Below the pieces are notes generated by a model. The model searched no databases, was not told the origin of the DNA, and saw only the letters and a program-made list of their open reading frames with translations. This document shows, piece after piece, positions 1-11,759 of a stretch of 55,838 nucleotides of DNA (its first letter is position 1; each line of letters begins with the position of its first letter). Source of the DNA: Leucogyrophana mollusca (taxonomy: Eukaryota > Basidiomycota > Agaricomycetes > Boletales); the NCBI GenBank assembly GCA_021014945.1, contig MU266519.1:1-55838 (forward strand). Reading direction: 5' to 3'. Position numbers and translations under genes: made by a program.

Positions 1-379
1 CCCTCTTGAAATACCTGCTGTGCCGAAACTTGGAGTCTTTTTCGGCTGGGTTCTCGTTGCTCGGTACGTCTGCGAGGTAGGCATAGCAGACCGCCGCGCC
101 CTCGTACCAGCGATACATCGAGTTTATGGCCTCTGAAAGTTCGGCGCTGCTGCTTTTGTCGATGCAGCAAGTATCGATCCACGCGTATTTGTATCCGTCC
201 GCGAGTGCTTGCGCGCAACAACGCTCGATTTTCGTGTATCCTTCCATTCTCACTGCGTGGGGTCCGTTGATATCGCGAAAGGTTACCTCCTCCCTGCCCC
301 AAACGTGGGACAAGATAGCGTACTTGGTATGTTTTGGGAACTCTTCGAGCTGAAGGGTGGACGTGTTCAGAAGGTACAT
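1..379 (-). CDS. HET-domain protein, 5' part, runs off the left edge
   Basis: Heterokaryon-incompatibility (HET) domain protein. Such proteins trigger cell death after fusion of genetically different hyphae, or act as NLR-like sensors in fungi. From the start codon at 379 the frame gives MYLLNTSTLQLEE, then YAILSHVWG (HET block 1), then YAWIDTCCIDKSSSAELSEA (block 2), and reaches the FKR of block 3 before the window ends. No stop or frameshift is visible in the 126 codons present. The start was chosen because MYLLNT is the usual HET opening and is preserved in the other arm. Whether the full gene is functional cannot be seen. Confidence 0.85.
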   Translation of the reverse strand, partial: MYLLNTSTLQLEEFPKHTKYAILSHVWGREEVTFRDINGPHAVRMEGYTKIERCCAQALADGYKYAWIDTCCIDKSSSAELSEAINSMYRWYEGAAVCYAYLADVPSNENPAEKDSKFRHSRYFKR

Positions 380-1480
380 GGTGCCGGCTCACCTGTCCAT
401 CAAGAGATCAACCTCGCGCATTCGAGACATCGGGAGAACACATACTGTGGATAGGTTTCAGAAGATATTGACGGCCTGCACTACCAAATGGTACGAGCCT
501 GGAAGTAGCTCGTTCAAATCAGAGTGCTTTCGAACAAGAACATGTTTGCTCACCTTCGCGATTGGGGATGCTAATGAGAGCTCAGCGCAAATGGCCGCAG
601 CCCTTTATGCAGGCGTAACTTGCTGTGTCCAGCGTCCGTTAAAATATCCCAAGCCACGCAGTAGCGTGGCACTGCCGATTGTCTGACAAGCGTAGAAGCT
701 TGGAGCTATGTAGCCGCAGCGCATTTTATTTGCTTCTATCCTGCAAGAGGCTGTAGTTGTACCGATGCTGTGAAGGAGGTAGCGCCATTTAGACCATGAA
801 CCTCCTTGAACGTTGAACTCCAGTAATTGGCTCTGTGCATCGGGTGCTGTCATCCGAACCTGCATCGTCGTCTAAGCCAACTTCACCACCCGAGCGTGCA
901 TCATCTCTCGAACTCATTTCACCATCCAAATGTGGGTCCTCGTCTGAACTCAATGTGCCGCCCGGGAGCTCCGGCGAAAACATTATGAGACCGCACGGGG
1001 CAAGTACGGGGGAAGCCTGAGTCTGAGACGTCCTCCTAGCACTACCAGGGCCTGAGAAAAGCTGTGTATGGATTCTTTTAGAGCGTGGTAGTGTCAGAGC
1101 TTCGCAATATGCTCGCAAGCTGATGGGAAATCGCGGCGCACAACAAAAACGAAGGACTCGGCGCTACGAGGAACTGGATGAAAAGTTGCGCTTCTGTCAT
1201 CCAGATGATCCCGTCTTGACTTGCTTCAGTTTGCAGTCTTCGCTTAAACTCGAGCTGGCATATTGGGAGGAAAGCGCCCTGTTCTATTCATGGGGTGTGG
1301 AGGGACGCTTCAAGCCAAGTTTACCACAACTATGTTTACAATGGCGGGGTGTTTATTTGCGTAGTGGACACATTGACGACCAAATAAGGAAATGTTTGTG
1401 TTCGGTGGCAGAGTCATTGTCAAAGCAGCGACGACGAGAAGCTGTAACTTACTTACACTTCAACCCAGTCAGATCCAGCC
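380..1480. other. Spacer between outward HET gene and coiled-coil gene
   Basis: No supported gene. This is the upstream region of the minus-strand HET gene and the 5' region of the plus-strand coiled-coil gene. It is shared with the right arm and, for the HET-proximal part, with 41190-41545. It contains the DUF7918 3' scrap listed separately. Short ORFs here are not conserved in the other copies. Confidence 0.6.
1110..1255 (-). pseudogene. Scrap of a DUF7918-type 3' end
   Basis: Read on the minus strand, this matches 13440-13560, the last codons and 3' flank of the first array gene, with a small deletion that removes the terminal DLT codons. The right arm copy (54570-54800) is better preserved and bridges the similarity. 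It shows that a DUF7918 gene once lay next to the HET/coiled-coil block. It has no coding potential. Confidence 0.5.
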
Positions 1481-4400
1481 ATGGTACGCACATTCATGTC
1501 GACTACGCCTAGCACGACGAGCGAACACGCTAACTCACTGCCACAGGCGACGTACGGCCGCAACCGGCAGTCAATCGCCGACATCGAACAACAGCTATAT
1601 CAAATATTCAACGACCACCCCGACGCAGACACCGACACGGATGGCGAGCCCCGCGTACCCGCTGACGCCCTTGTCGACGTGCTTCGGGCCTTCTCTGATG
1701 CCTACAATGGCGTCGAACTCCTGGACGACAGCGAGATGGAGGGCCTCAAGCAGCTCCTCGCAGCGAACCCCACAATCCAGGTCACCCCGCACATGCTCCT
1801 CCAGTTCGTCGCAGCTCGCACCGGCCACAGCCCCGACAAATCTCCACGCGACGAGCCACTTCACGACGAGGACCTGACGATGCTGCCCGAGCGCGGACGC
1901 GATCCCCTTTGGACGCACCACCCCAACCTCTCGCGCAATTCGAGCCGGGATTCAGCCGGCACGTCCAGGGTGCCTAGCAGACCACCCTCCGTCCCTCCAA
2001 AAACGCCAATATCGGCCAGCGGACCTTCGCCGTTCGACACGTCGCGACGGCAGCGGGCAGCCGATGTCGCGCCGTCGAGCTGGACCAAGCGTCCCGCCCC
2101 TGCACACAGGCGCAAGAGCATCGACGGCAACTCCCGGGCGCTCAGTGATTCCGAGGTGCGTCCGTGTCCCCACGTAGTTTGCTGACCTAACCCCTTTTTT
2201 AGTCTTCGTCGTTTTCCTCCAGCACGAGCTCGTTCCGCCGCTCTCGTGCGCCATCGAGCCCCACCAGCCCTATTTCCTCCGGCCTATTCTCCCCAACCTT
2301 CAGCCCCCCGTCCCGTCCCCACTCCCGCGCACAGTCCCAGCCCTTCAATTCCATCGCCTTCTACACCTCCCCGGACCGCGACCCCCACTCGGGGGACACC
2401 TCCCCTGATGCAGACGCCTCTTTCGATTACCCAACCCGCCACGACGACCACAACACCAACATCATGGACTCCATTTCCTCTCTCCCCATGCCCCGCTCCG
2501 CCTCCGACTCCGATTCCGACCGCGAAGATGAAGACGAATCCGCCCTTGGCCTCGTCCTCGACCGCTCCGCCGCCTCATCAACAGCATCCCTCGCCCCCCT
2601 TGACCGCCTTGACGCCCTCCAAAAGGCCAACGCAGACCTTGCGCGGAAGCTCGTCGACGCAGAGCGCACCCTCCAGAATAAGCTCCTCGAGCACGATGTC
2701 GACCTCGATGAGATGCAGGGCCGCATCGACGAGCTCCGCAGCGAGCTCACCGCCACCAAGCGCGAGGAGAAGGAGCTCAGGGGCAAGGAGGTACGTGCCA
2801 TGCCGTGTCCTGTCCTTTGGGTACGCGATACTGATTCGAGGCCGCTGTAGCGCACGAACTCGACACAGATCGCCGCGCTCGAGTCGGAGATCGCGAAGCT
2901 ACAGAAGAGCCTCGAGAACGCGCGCACGTCGTACCAGAGTCTGCAGAAGCAGTACCAGGAACAATGCGGTGCGTCCTCTCCATCCTTCTCCTCCCTTCCC
3001 CACCCACCGACTCCACCCCACAGCCGAATCCGAGCGCTACCGCAACCACCTCCGCCGGCGCGACGAGTCTATCAAAGACTACGCCGACGCGGCCGCCCTC
3101 CACGTCCTCGAGGCCGCCAAGTGGGATCGCGAGCACGAGCGCTACGAGGAGCGCCTCGCACACGCCGCGGGCGAGCTCGCCGTAGCACAGCAGGCGCACG
3201 CGCAGCTCGACGAGCAGAAGCAGGAGAACCTGATGCTGAAGGAGACGATCGACCGCATGCGGTATGACATGGACGAGATGCGGAGCGCGGCAAGCGCGGT
3301 GGGCGGGGGAGGGCCGGGGAGCGGGGCGAGCAGTGCGGCGAATTCGATGAGTAAGAGCTTGGGCGCGGAGTTGATGGGGAAGATGGGCGCTGCGGGGTGG
3401 GGGATGGAAGACGAGGGCGAGGAGGAGGATGCGGAGGAGGGTGGCGCAGAGGAGGGCGAGGAGAGCGAGGGAGAGGGCACGGAGGGCGAGGAGGAGGATG
3501 TTATCCAGACTATTATCACGCGGAAGAAGCGGGTACGTTCGTTGGTTCACCTCTGTTGCTCTCGCTGACACCTTTCTCTCTCTTACGCCTTTTATCTGCC
3601 TTCCTTACACTCACTGGCGCTCCTGCTCACGCTCGCTTCTCCCCTCCCCCCTGACAGAAGATCACAGGCCGCGCCAACAAAGACAAAGACAGAGTCGAGA
3701 CCATCACGTTCTCAGAGACGAAAGAGTACTGCGACGCGTCCGTGCAGCACGACGTCCCCACCGCCGCCTCGGAGGTGCAAACCGACGCCACCCCCACCTC
3801 CACGTCCGCAGTCCAAACCTCCCCCTCTGCGCACTCGGTGCACACCGAAACCCAAACCGACGCCCCCACCCCCATCTACACCTCCGAAACACAGATACAG
3901 ACCCAGGCGTCGCTCTTTGCGCATGAAATGCAGATCCAGACAGACCCCGAGCCCGAGCCTGAAAAAGTGCAGACGCAGTCGTTTGCGGTGCAAACAGAGA
4001 CAGCGGAAAAAGACCCGGAGCTCGCACCATTGCCTAGAATCACGATGAGCGTGGACATCCAGACCGAGCCAGAGTACGAGCACGAGATCTCCCGCTCGCC
4101 GTCGCCCCACAGCATCAGCGCAGAGGAAGAAGACGCGCTGGCGTCCTCGTCGTCTACCGTGCTTCCCCCCACCCCCAAGGCACCAGCCGAACACGAGCAC
4201 GCACACACCGACCTCCCCCCCTCCTACCACTCCGTCGCCGAGCAAGACCAAGACGCCAGCGCCGACGACCCCGACTGGCGCGTGCTGAAGAAGTGGCACA
4301 AGGGCCTGAAGATCCCCTTCGAGGGCCGCGTCCAGCTCTCTGCGGACGCCGTGGAGGAGTGGCGCGCGCTCAAGGACGACCTCGGCGTCGAGTGCGCGAT

Positions 4401-4812
4401 TATCGACAAGCTCGTCGAGACGTCTTCGGCGAAGGCGGGGCGCTCGCGTAGGAATCGGTTCTATAATATCTATAACACGTACGTTTACGGCGGAAGCGGG
4501 AAAGCGGGTGGTGATGAGGGTGAAGGGGACGGCGATGGTGGACCGTTGGCGTCGATACCCCTCGGTGCCGCGAAGCAGCTCCTGTTCTGTGCGACGGCGT
4601 CAGCATGCGTTTACCTCTGCCTCGGGCCCTACATGGCCGCGCAGTCCGCGCCTGTCGGTCCGACATACTACGACCGTGCCGCGTGGTCGAGCTTCAATAG
4701 CATGCAGGCCCCGGGAGAAGGATTCGGATACGACGGTACCGCCGCACTGTGGAATATTGTCGGCCGTGTTGGATTTGGCGCGGCGAGAATAGCGGGGGGA
4801 TGGCCGACATAA
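1481..4812 (+). CDS. Coiled-coil, QT-motif, tail-anchored scaffold protein
   Basis: Five exons (1481-2155, 2203-2790, 2851-2968, 3024-3532, 3658-4812) join in frame to about 1014 residues. Order: a conserved N-terminal region with acidic DADTDTDGE; a Ser/Pro-rich region; coiled coil from DALQKANADLARKLVDAE through the exon 4 segment ERYEERLAHAAGEL; an acidic Glu/Gly stretch; then eight QT motifs in about 100 residues (VQTD, VQTS, TQTD, IQTQ, IQTD, VQTQ, VQTE, IQTE). The C-terminus has one hydrophobic segment (QLLFCATASACVYLCLG) and a ~55-residue tail. The QT motifs match the LC8 dynein light chain binding consensus, so a scaffold recruiting LC8/dynein at a membrane is plausible. I do not recognise a named orthologue. 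Truncated copies lie at 42470, 50690 and 53848. Confidence 0.85.
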
Positions 4813-5346
4813 GTCCGTTGCAGATCGCTTTCAGCTTTCCTGTGATCGGCTGGGGTCGTCTGTTTATAGTTTCTTATCACGCTATTTATCGCTCGTTCGC
4901 TCTCTTGCTCACTGGATGCTCTCTCTACTCACTATTTCCGTTTTCCACTTACTTATTTCTCTACTATGTCACCACTCGTTTTCGTTTTTTTTGCTTCATG
5001 CTGGGATGCTAGGGTGCATCGATCATCGCCATCGAATTTTTGTATAGTACAGTACACAATGTCGCGGACCTACTGTCGGTAGCCCGTCTACCTAATTCTA
5101 TGTTGTGTCCGCTTCCGAAAAATGCGAATAGTGAGATCACGAAATGGGCTTGAAATACAAGGCAAAAAAGGGAGAAGCTCTAGTGGAATACCAATCGAAA
5201 AAAGGGCCTCAGCAAGAAGCAGGCCAGGCGCCAGTTATGATGTAAATGGGGGCCTGACTGTCTAATGGGGGTGGGGGGAGAGTCCGGAGTTCAAGAATAC
5301 CATGAATGTATTGTGATCGAAAATGCCTTGTTTGCCCACCTTCGTC
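4813..5346. other. Convergent intergenic region
   Basis: Lies between the 3' ends of the scaffold gene (plus) and the kinase gene (minus). It is pyrimidine-rich after 4860 and should hold both 3' UTRs. No gene is seen. Confidence 0.6.
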
Positions 5347-8300
5347 TTATCGCAAGGGCCCATCATCAGAAAAATCTGATGGTGGCGGCGGTGATGCTGC
5401 GGTGACCGAAACCGAGGGCCGACGACGCTTTACCTCTATCGGAATGCTCTCCTCATCGCTGTCCTCGTCCTCATTATCGTACATCTGGCTCAGGTTCGCG
5501 CGGAACGCCTCCGACTCTGCCTGCCGCTCCGCATGCGTGTTCCGGAAGAAGCTGAAGTCATCGTCGAGGTCATCGTCGTACTCTTCTGGCTCTTCCTCGC
5601 CTCCCCCGTCGTCAGAGTGCCCTAAGTCCGACTCATACGCGACTTGGGCGAGGGGGCTGGGGCTGGTGGTGGCGGAGCGCATTTGGGGAGGGCGGTGCCC
5701 TGGGTCGCCCGACGCAGGGTCAGGGACCGATGGGATCGCGCTGCCGATGAGGAGGCGCTCGGGCTGCGGGTGTCGTAGGGCGAGAGGGAGGTTGCTGATC
5801 ACCTCAGGTGCGTGGTTAGCGAGCCCCAAGGGCAGGTTCGAGACTAGCGTGCTCGGATCGTTGCATACGCCGCCTGCACCTAAAAACATCGCGTCGTCGT
5901 CAAGCCCGTCGTGATCTCCTGAATTCAGGCTGGTAACGTCCTCGATGTAGTTGATTGGCTCGCCCCAACTGGATGCTCGCCGCGCTGCGGTCAAGAGCCC
6001 TTCGTCGTCGTGGCTATTCGGGAGAGGCTCCCGCCCGTGGTGGCGCAGGACCTCGTCGCTTCTTCTGACCAGAATGTCTGGGGACGACGGCCCAGCTTTC
6101 TTTTCGACGCCATGGGAGTAGGATGTCGCAGAGGAGGTATCGAGGGGTGAAGAGGCTTGGGATGCAGGCTTGTGGGAATGGGGACGCCAATATTTCATCG
6201 ACGAGAGGGAAAACCTATTGTGATGCTGAGAGCCAGCGAGGGTGGGAGTTTCCCTGCCGCGACTAGACGGCCTACTTTGCGGCTGCGAAGACCCTGCCTG
6301 TGACTCGGGAAGAAGCAGCGTCTCCGAACCCCGCCGCCCGGTCATGGGACGTGCCACATTTGGGTCGTGAGGAGTGTTCTTAGCCGCCGACCGTGCCCAG
6401 CGCTCGATAGACTTCGATCGTCGCCTACCAACGTTGGTGGACGTGGATTCGTCGCGCAAAATAGCCGGACGCGCAGCGGCACGCCGCTTTCCCTTGTTTC
6501 GCACGTCAGGACCAATTGCCATCCTCGCGCTCGCACTCTTGTGTCTCTCTATTGCGATTGCTGTGGGCGTGGAGCGCACTCCAAAGTTGTCGTCGTCGTC
6601 ATAACCGGGAGCTGTGGGGCGTAGGGGGCGAACGTTGCGGAAAAGGGATGAAATACGGTTGGTTAAGCGCTTGTGCCAGCCCCAGCTGAATCGCACAGAC
6701 GTCATTGCTGTGCGTGTCTCCGACTCGCTGACCATGACCATGTCATGCCTGGACGGCGACGTCTCACGAAGCCACTCCTGGGGCTGAGCGATATCACGAA
6801 GAATCCAAGGGTACCGCTAGCAGTGTCTATATCAGAATCGGCTCAATAGGAAATATCAGTTGGCGCACCTTGGCTTCATCAAGTGCCATTCGCTTGGTGA
6901 CGTCTTTTTGAAGAAGCTTATCCAGGAAATTCATTACGATCGCTCCTTCGGTATTTTTGCTCTTGGGATGTCTTCCGCCGGTGGGTATACGGTCGTATCC
7001 CATTGTGGCGTCAGGCTCCCAGTCTTGATTGCAAATGATATTGTAGAGAACGTATTCGCTGGAGTCGGCGGCTTTGAATGGGATTCGACCAAAGAGGAGG
7101 CAATACAGCGTTACGCCAAGTGCCCATATATCAATCGCCTTGGTGATTGGAGGTCGCCGGGACGCAGAGACGTGGATAGTAGATGAGGAGTGTATCTGTG
7201 CGGCCGATTTTGACGATAGGATGGTGCTGTTAGTGGCCAGAGTAGATATTGATGGAGAGGGATCCGTGCTATTGTACTCTGCGATCACCTCAGGGGCGAG
7301 AAAAGGGGGTGTGCCGGCGCGTTTAGATAGGTCGGAGTCATCTAAAAGGATGGGGTCGTTGCGGTTATCGGGCGCAACCTGCCCATTGGCGGCCGCAAGG
7401 CGCTGAGCGTACGAGAAGTGCGACACCCCAAAATCGCTGATCTTGACCATTTGGCGATCAGCAGTCCAGAGGAGATTAGCGGGTTTTATATCACGGTGAA
7501 TAATTCCCTGGTAGTGCACTAAGCGTAAAAGAAGGGTGCACATCAAAAACAGATAGTCAGTATGCTGTGAGAAGATGACGAAGCAGTTATCTTACGGTAC
7601 TCTAGACCAAGGATAACATCTCGACATATACGTCTACACTGGTCTACCGTCAGCACAGGTTCGCCTTGTTCGTTGCGCCACTTGATTTCGCCGCCAGCAA
7701 GATACTCCATGACTAAGTAAAACAGGGTGAGCACGCGTCTCGGTGGAGACAATAAGAAGCCCTCCTGTCATACCGTCTCCCTAACTGAAGCCACAGGGTC
7801 ATAATTCCTCAACAGAGACGCTCACCCATGGCTCCCGTAGCAAGGAAGTAGATAGGCACGACGATCATCCGGCCTCGCGGCAAATAGCGAACGTTTGCTT
7901 ACCCATGTATATCCTATCATTCAGTTTGTCGTCGATGACTTCCAAGAGACGCACGATGTGGCCGTGGCGACACTTTTTCATGATCGCGATTTCCTTACGT
8001 ATCTTGTGTTCGGCACTACCGAGTTTCTCCGTGAGCGGCGTGTGAGGAGACGTAGGGAGATTTCTCCTGCGCAGAAGGTTCATCTTCTCAGCGCGGGGAT
8101 TATTGCGTTTTACAGCTTTTATTGCCTGAAAGATTTGGGAGGCAAACAAGTCGCAGTCAGACACGTTGCAACGTTCAATTAACAGAAGCTCACTCACCAG
8201 TTCACGACGTTCGTCCGACAAGTCCCAGCACACCCAAACCTCGCCATGCTGGCCCTTGCCAACTCGGTGACCGCGAAGATACTGATTAACAATAGGCCTT

Positions 8301-8422
8301 CTATCGTCCGTGTGTTTGAAGCGCAGCTCAGCGGTCATACGCACGTTTCCAGGCGGATCGAAGGGCAGAGCAGATGGATCGCCAGGATGGATGCTTTCGG
8401 ATGAATCTACGTCGGATGCCAT
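5347..8422 (-). CDS. CaMKK/SNF1-activating-type serine/threonine kinase
   Basis: Five exons (8422-8198, 8125-7903, 7712-7596, 7518-6869, 6816-5347) join in frame to about 894 residues. Visible kinase landmarks: glycine-rich loop GHRVGKGQHGEVW, catalytic lysine in AIKAVKRN, catalytic loop IIHRDIKPANLLW, metal-binding KISDFGVS, and activation segment RAGTPPFLAPE. This combination resembles the CaMKK-like upstream kinases of fungi (S. pombe Ssp1; yeast Sak1, Tos3, Elm1), which phosphorylate the AMPK/Snf1 T-loop. A low-complexity Ser/Thr insert lies between the APE motif and the next conserved block (DIWALGVTLYCLLFGRIPF). A ~490-residue disordered tail ends in acidic clusters and KRRRP. The start at 8422 opens a short leader before the kinase domain. 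Cytoplasmic signalling kinase; the identity of its target is inferred from family. Confidence 0.88.
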
Positions 8423-9119
8423 TCTGGAGGAGGACTTTTCATGTAGCGTGGTTAAGAGAGGGAAAACGACCGATCAATAAGGGTTTAGATATATAATGGA
8501 ATGTTGGAGAGAACAAACTGAGGACAAGGTAGAAAGGACTGAAGCCAAGCAGATTCTGACTGTCGAAGCAAGCCAGGTCGTATATGGGCACACAGAGACC
8601 CCAGACACTTGTTCATCATATCTACATTGTACAACCTTCTTCATCAAGGTACGCTCGCCTTTACCGCACCATTTAATTATATGTTCCTTCCTGCCGACAC
8701 TCGCTTATCCACACCTCAGCGAGGACATGTGCATTTCTCTTCCTCCTTGACGTTTTTCATCACCTGTGCAGGGGACACAGCATCAGTCAAGGGTGACAAG
8801 GGTAAGAGGCGCGTCTATAAATTGGGGCTCTCTCCCAGCACTCCCAAGGGAACTCTCGAAGCTCCAGGAGGCCGTGATGGGGTGTCTTCGAAAGGGACGA
8901 CATCAAACTCAAACGTGGAAATGTCCCCCCGAGCTCCAGAATAATATTTGTCATACATAAGCTGACGAAAAAAGACTCACTGCTTCGACGTGTTGTCCAC
9001 ATCCCTGTTGCGAAAAGTAACAGGGCGCAAGTCAGCTCATGGCTAAAATTAATCGAATCCACGTCGACACATCGCTCGCGGGGGTTTAGTCCGCATCTTT
9101 CAGAGCCCCTTGTCCGATT
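8423..9119. other. Kinase upstream region
   Basis: Upstream of the minus-strand kinase and downstream of the small CxxC gene. An AT-rich TATATAAT-like stretch near 8490 could serve the kinase promoter. No supported gene. Confidence 0.5.
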
Positions 9120-9341
9120 TTACTTCCGCGGACGCATCTTTGGACCCTCGCTTTCGTAGATTCGAACCCCAGCCTTCAAAGATCATCCCCGTCCAATCAT
9201 CGTCGAGCATGTGTGTGCCCCCGACATCACCAAGGGTACAAGGGGACAGATGCTCACCGCCCAGGTAGTCTTGCCGCAGTTATTACACTTGGTGGCCCAG
9301 CACGCGTCTACAGGAATGGCTACTTCTGAAACCGCAGTCAT
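9120..9341 (-). CDS. Small CxxCG-motif protein, gene model uncertain
   Basis: The minus-strand ORF from 9341 encodes MTAVSEVAIPVDACWATKCN followed by NCGKTTWA, a pattern I associate with a small conserved fungal protein family carrying one CxxCG motif. A GTGAGC donor follows directly. Splicing to the only nearby in-frame acceptor (TTTGAAG) gives a short basic tail ending KMRPRK and a stop at 9120. The intron would be about 84 nt, longer than its neighbours, and the tail does not match what I remember of the family, so exon 2 may be wrong. Function unknown; a zinc-binding role is only suggested by the cysteines. Confidence 0.45.
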
Positions 9342-9901
9342 TGTCCGAGGTGGATAAGGTAATTGAAGGTGCGTGATGCGGAGGCGTAGCGGCTGACGTT
9401 GACGTTAGTTGTTGGCGTGGAGGTTAGTTACATCATGATGGAGGAAAATCATCTCCGTAAGCTTACTTTGATCTGCTAATAAGTATGCTAGTGGAGCACG
9501 ACCTGATAGCGAGGGCACGATTGAGCCGTGAAAAGGGTGCTTATATACTTTATCGGCGGTCGGTGTTGTAAACGATGAGTGGCACGTTGTGGGATAACGA
9601 TAACCCAGCAAATAGCCCATCATAAAGCCGAAAATCAATTCACGTGACCCAGCGTGCATCGCGGAGATTCAATTTGCAATCGGACCCGGCCAGGGCAGAG
9701 GTGTATGGGTCCCCCAACATCTACCCTTATACAGCCTTATCTTCTCACTATGGCGTTGCATAACCACTGATAAAGTTATGAGCGATGCAAACCATGCGTA
9801 CCTTCCCCTTGCAGTCCGAATCGGGGGAGCTTGAAGAGGAAGTGGCCTTTAACTAGTGTGGTACGGTGTTTAACACTGCCGCGCAACCCGTCTCATACAA
9901 C
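9342..9901. other. Intergenic region
   Basis: Between the small CxxC gene's 5' end and the aminotransferase's 3' end. A minus-strand ORF of 84 codons (9405-9659) has no recognisable motif and is probably chance. Nothing else seen. Confidence 0.5.
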
Positions 9902-11759
9902 CTACAGGGCACCCCGCTCTTTCAGAATGACAGTCCGAAGACGCTTCAACGCTTCGTTCACTTGCTCCTCTGTAGAAAGTGAGAAAGACGCTCTCACGTA
10001 CGCCGTCTTGCGTCCGTCCGGGAGAAAGACTGTACCAGGGAGCGCAAGCACACCGCCCTCATACGCTTTTGTCCGTATCAGGTCCTCAGAATCGCCTTCC
10101 GCAGACACGTCCCCAACGGGGTTCATCAACAATTTGAACCTAGAATGACATGACAGGTATCAAACCACGGAAGCGAAACCCAGAAAATGATAGGAGTGAT
10201 CGTACCAAACGAACATCCCTGCTTCAGGCGTGCTCCACTCAGCCAGGCCCGCAAGATGGGTCGATAGCGCCTTTTCGAAAACGTCTCGCTTTTGTTTGTA
10301 GAACGCCGCCACGTTGTGCGTGTGGGTGATGAAGTTATCGTATCCCCATTTCTCGAGGAGTGCAAGCGTAATTGCCTGCGTCAAGTGGGATCCCTGGAGG
10401 TTTGCCGTGCCGGTCTAAAATATCTCGAATTCATTGACATGGGCAGCACCAGAAGGTGGGACTTACGTGGAGATCTATGGCATCAAGGAAGGGCTTAGGC
10501 CCTGACGCGAACCCAATACGCATTCCAGCGGAGAGAATCTTCGACAGGCTGTCGAACCGCAACACCCTGCCTACCTCAGGCTCATCCAGCTCGAGCTGGA
10601 AATACGATGGAGGTCGCTCGGCCTTGCCGAAGTACAAGTAATAATATGGATCGTCTAATCAGGGTTTAGCAAGCCGAATTGAGTAGTCATACATCTATTA
10701 CCTTCAAGGATGATAAAGTTGTGCACTCGAGCAAGCTCAAGCACCTCCTTGCGCCGGGGCGTCGAGGCTGTCATTCCGGTAGGGTTGCACCCATACTAAG
10801 TATGCGTAAGTATGCAACACCTAAAGAGGGATGCGATCTTATAACACGGATGGGACATGCTTACCGGGACAGTGTAAAGCACCTTGGGCTTTGGCTTAGA
10901 CGCTGGCCAATTTTCCAGGATCGAACGCAGGGACTCCGAACGTATTCCTTCTGCGTCAGTTTCAACCTCTACGCACACATGTCCATTAAATACCAAATCA
11001 TGGTCCTTGTGCTCAAAGCTCACCGATCTGCTCACAGTGAAGCGTTTCAAACATGGGGAGAACTCCTCTGTGGTACTCCTAAGCATTAAGTACAACCCGA
11101 TAGGCCAGACGACTGAACTTACGCGTAAACGGGTGATTCAACTAGAACAGGGTCACCCGGGTTGACTATAGCAGTGACAGCCTGGATGAAAAGGCTGAGT
11201 CGCGATACCAAACGCATTTCTCGCGATAATCAATACCTTGTAAAGCATATCCTGCGACCCGCCACCCACAGATAACCTCCAGCCCTCGCCCTTCTTCCTC
11301 TTGTGCGAGAGCTCCTGCAGTCCGGTGAACCACTCGACGAGCCTGGGTAGACCCGCCGTCGCGCCGTACTGTAGTCCTAGCGCAAGGTCGGCGCCATCAA
11401 GCGTAACAGGAATCTCCTTGGAAGTATCCGTAGGGGACTTGACCATGAAGTTGAAGGACGTGAAAGGGAACATCGCATCGTTGGGTTTCCCGGCCAGCAG
11501 GGAAATCACGCCGGGGCGATTTTCGAGGGGGAAGAGGCCACGAACTGAGAACATAGATCGATCGATCACATTCCTTGGAGATAGAAGGCACGAAAAACGT
11601 ACTTGGGCTGGGCTTTCGTGTTTTGGCATCGATCGAGAGGAAATCCCGATAGAACTCTTCTGGGAGTTGTTTCACGGCGCTAGACGGCGCCTTTGCGTTA
11701 CCATTAACGTGTCCATTCCCGTTTGGTGCAATGAGAATCCCATCAGAGTGAGTTGCCAT
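9902..11759 (-). CDS. Class I/II PLP aminotransferase, ARO8-like
   Basis: Multi-exon gene for a pyridoxal-phosphate aminotransferase of the aromatic amino acid/2-aminoadipate type (ARO8 group), which moves amino groups between aromatic amino acids or aminoadipate and 2-oxo acids. Landmarks in order: RGLFPLENRPGVISLLAGKP, the GGSQDMLYK segment, NPGDPVLVESPVY, YGCNPTGM, EDDPYYYLYFG, the PLP-lysine motif SLSKILSAGMRIG (near 10535), and a C-terminal RASFSL with the substrate-carboxylate arginine. Introns near 11580, 11130, 11000, 10820, 10660, 10430 and 10170 all resolve in frame with GT-AG borders. The start at 11759 precedes a short Asn/Gly-rich leader. The gene looks intact; exact substrate cannot be told from sequence. 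Confidence 0.9.

Larger units (their letters stand above)
1..1967 (+). repeat. Left arm of ~2 kb inverted repeat
   Basis: This block reappears in reverse complement at the right end of the window. Position x pairs with about 55784-x, without indels over the first ~450 bases, where the HET exon lies; identity falls and small indels appear further in. It holds the 5' end of a HET gene (minus), a spacer with a DUF7918 3'-end scrap, and the first exon of the coiled-coil gene. Similarity ends inside that exon, near 1967. The pairing was found by direct comparison of both ends. Confidence 0.9.

Noticed and set aside
3429..3926. Arginine-rich plus-strand frames across 2246-3926
   Set aside because: They are alternative frames of the GC-rich coiled-coil gene; the frame with in-phase introns and coiled-coil pattern was kept.
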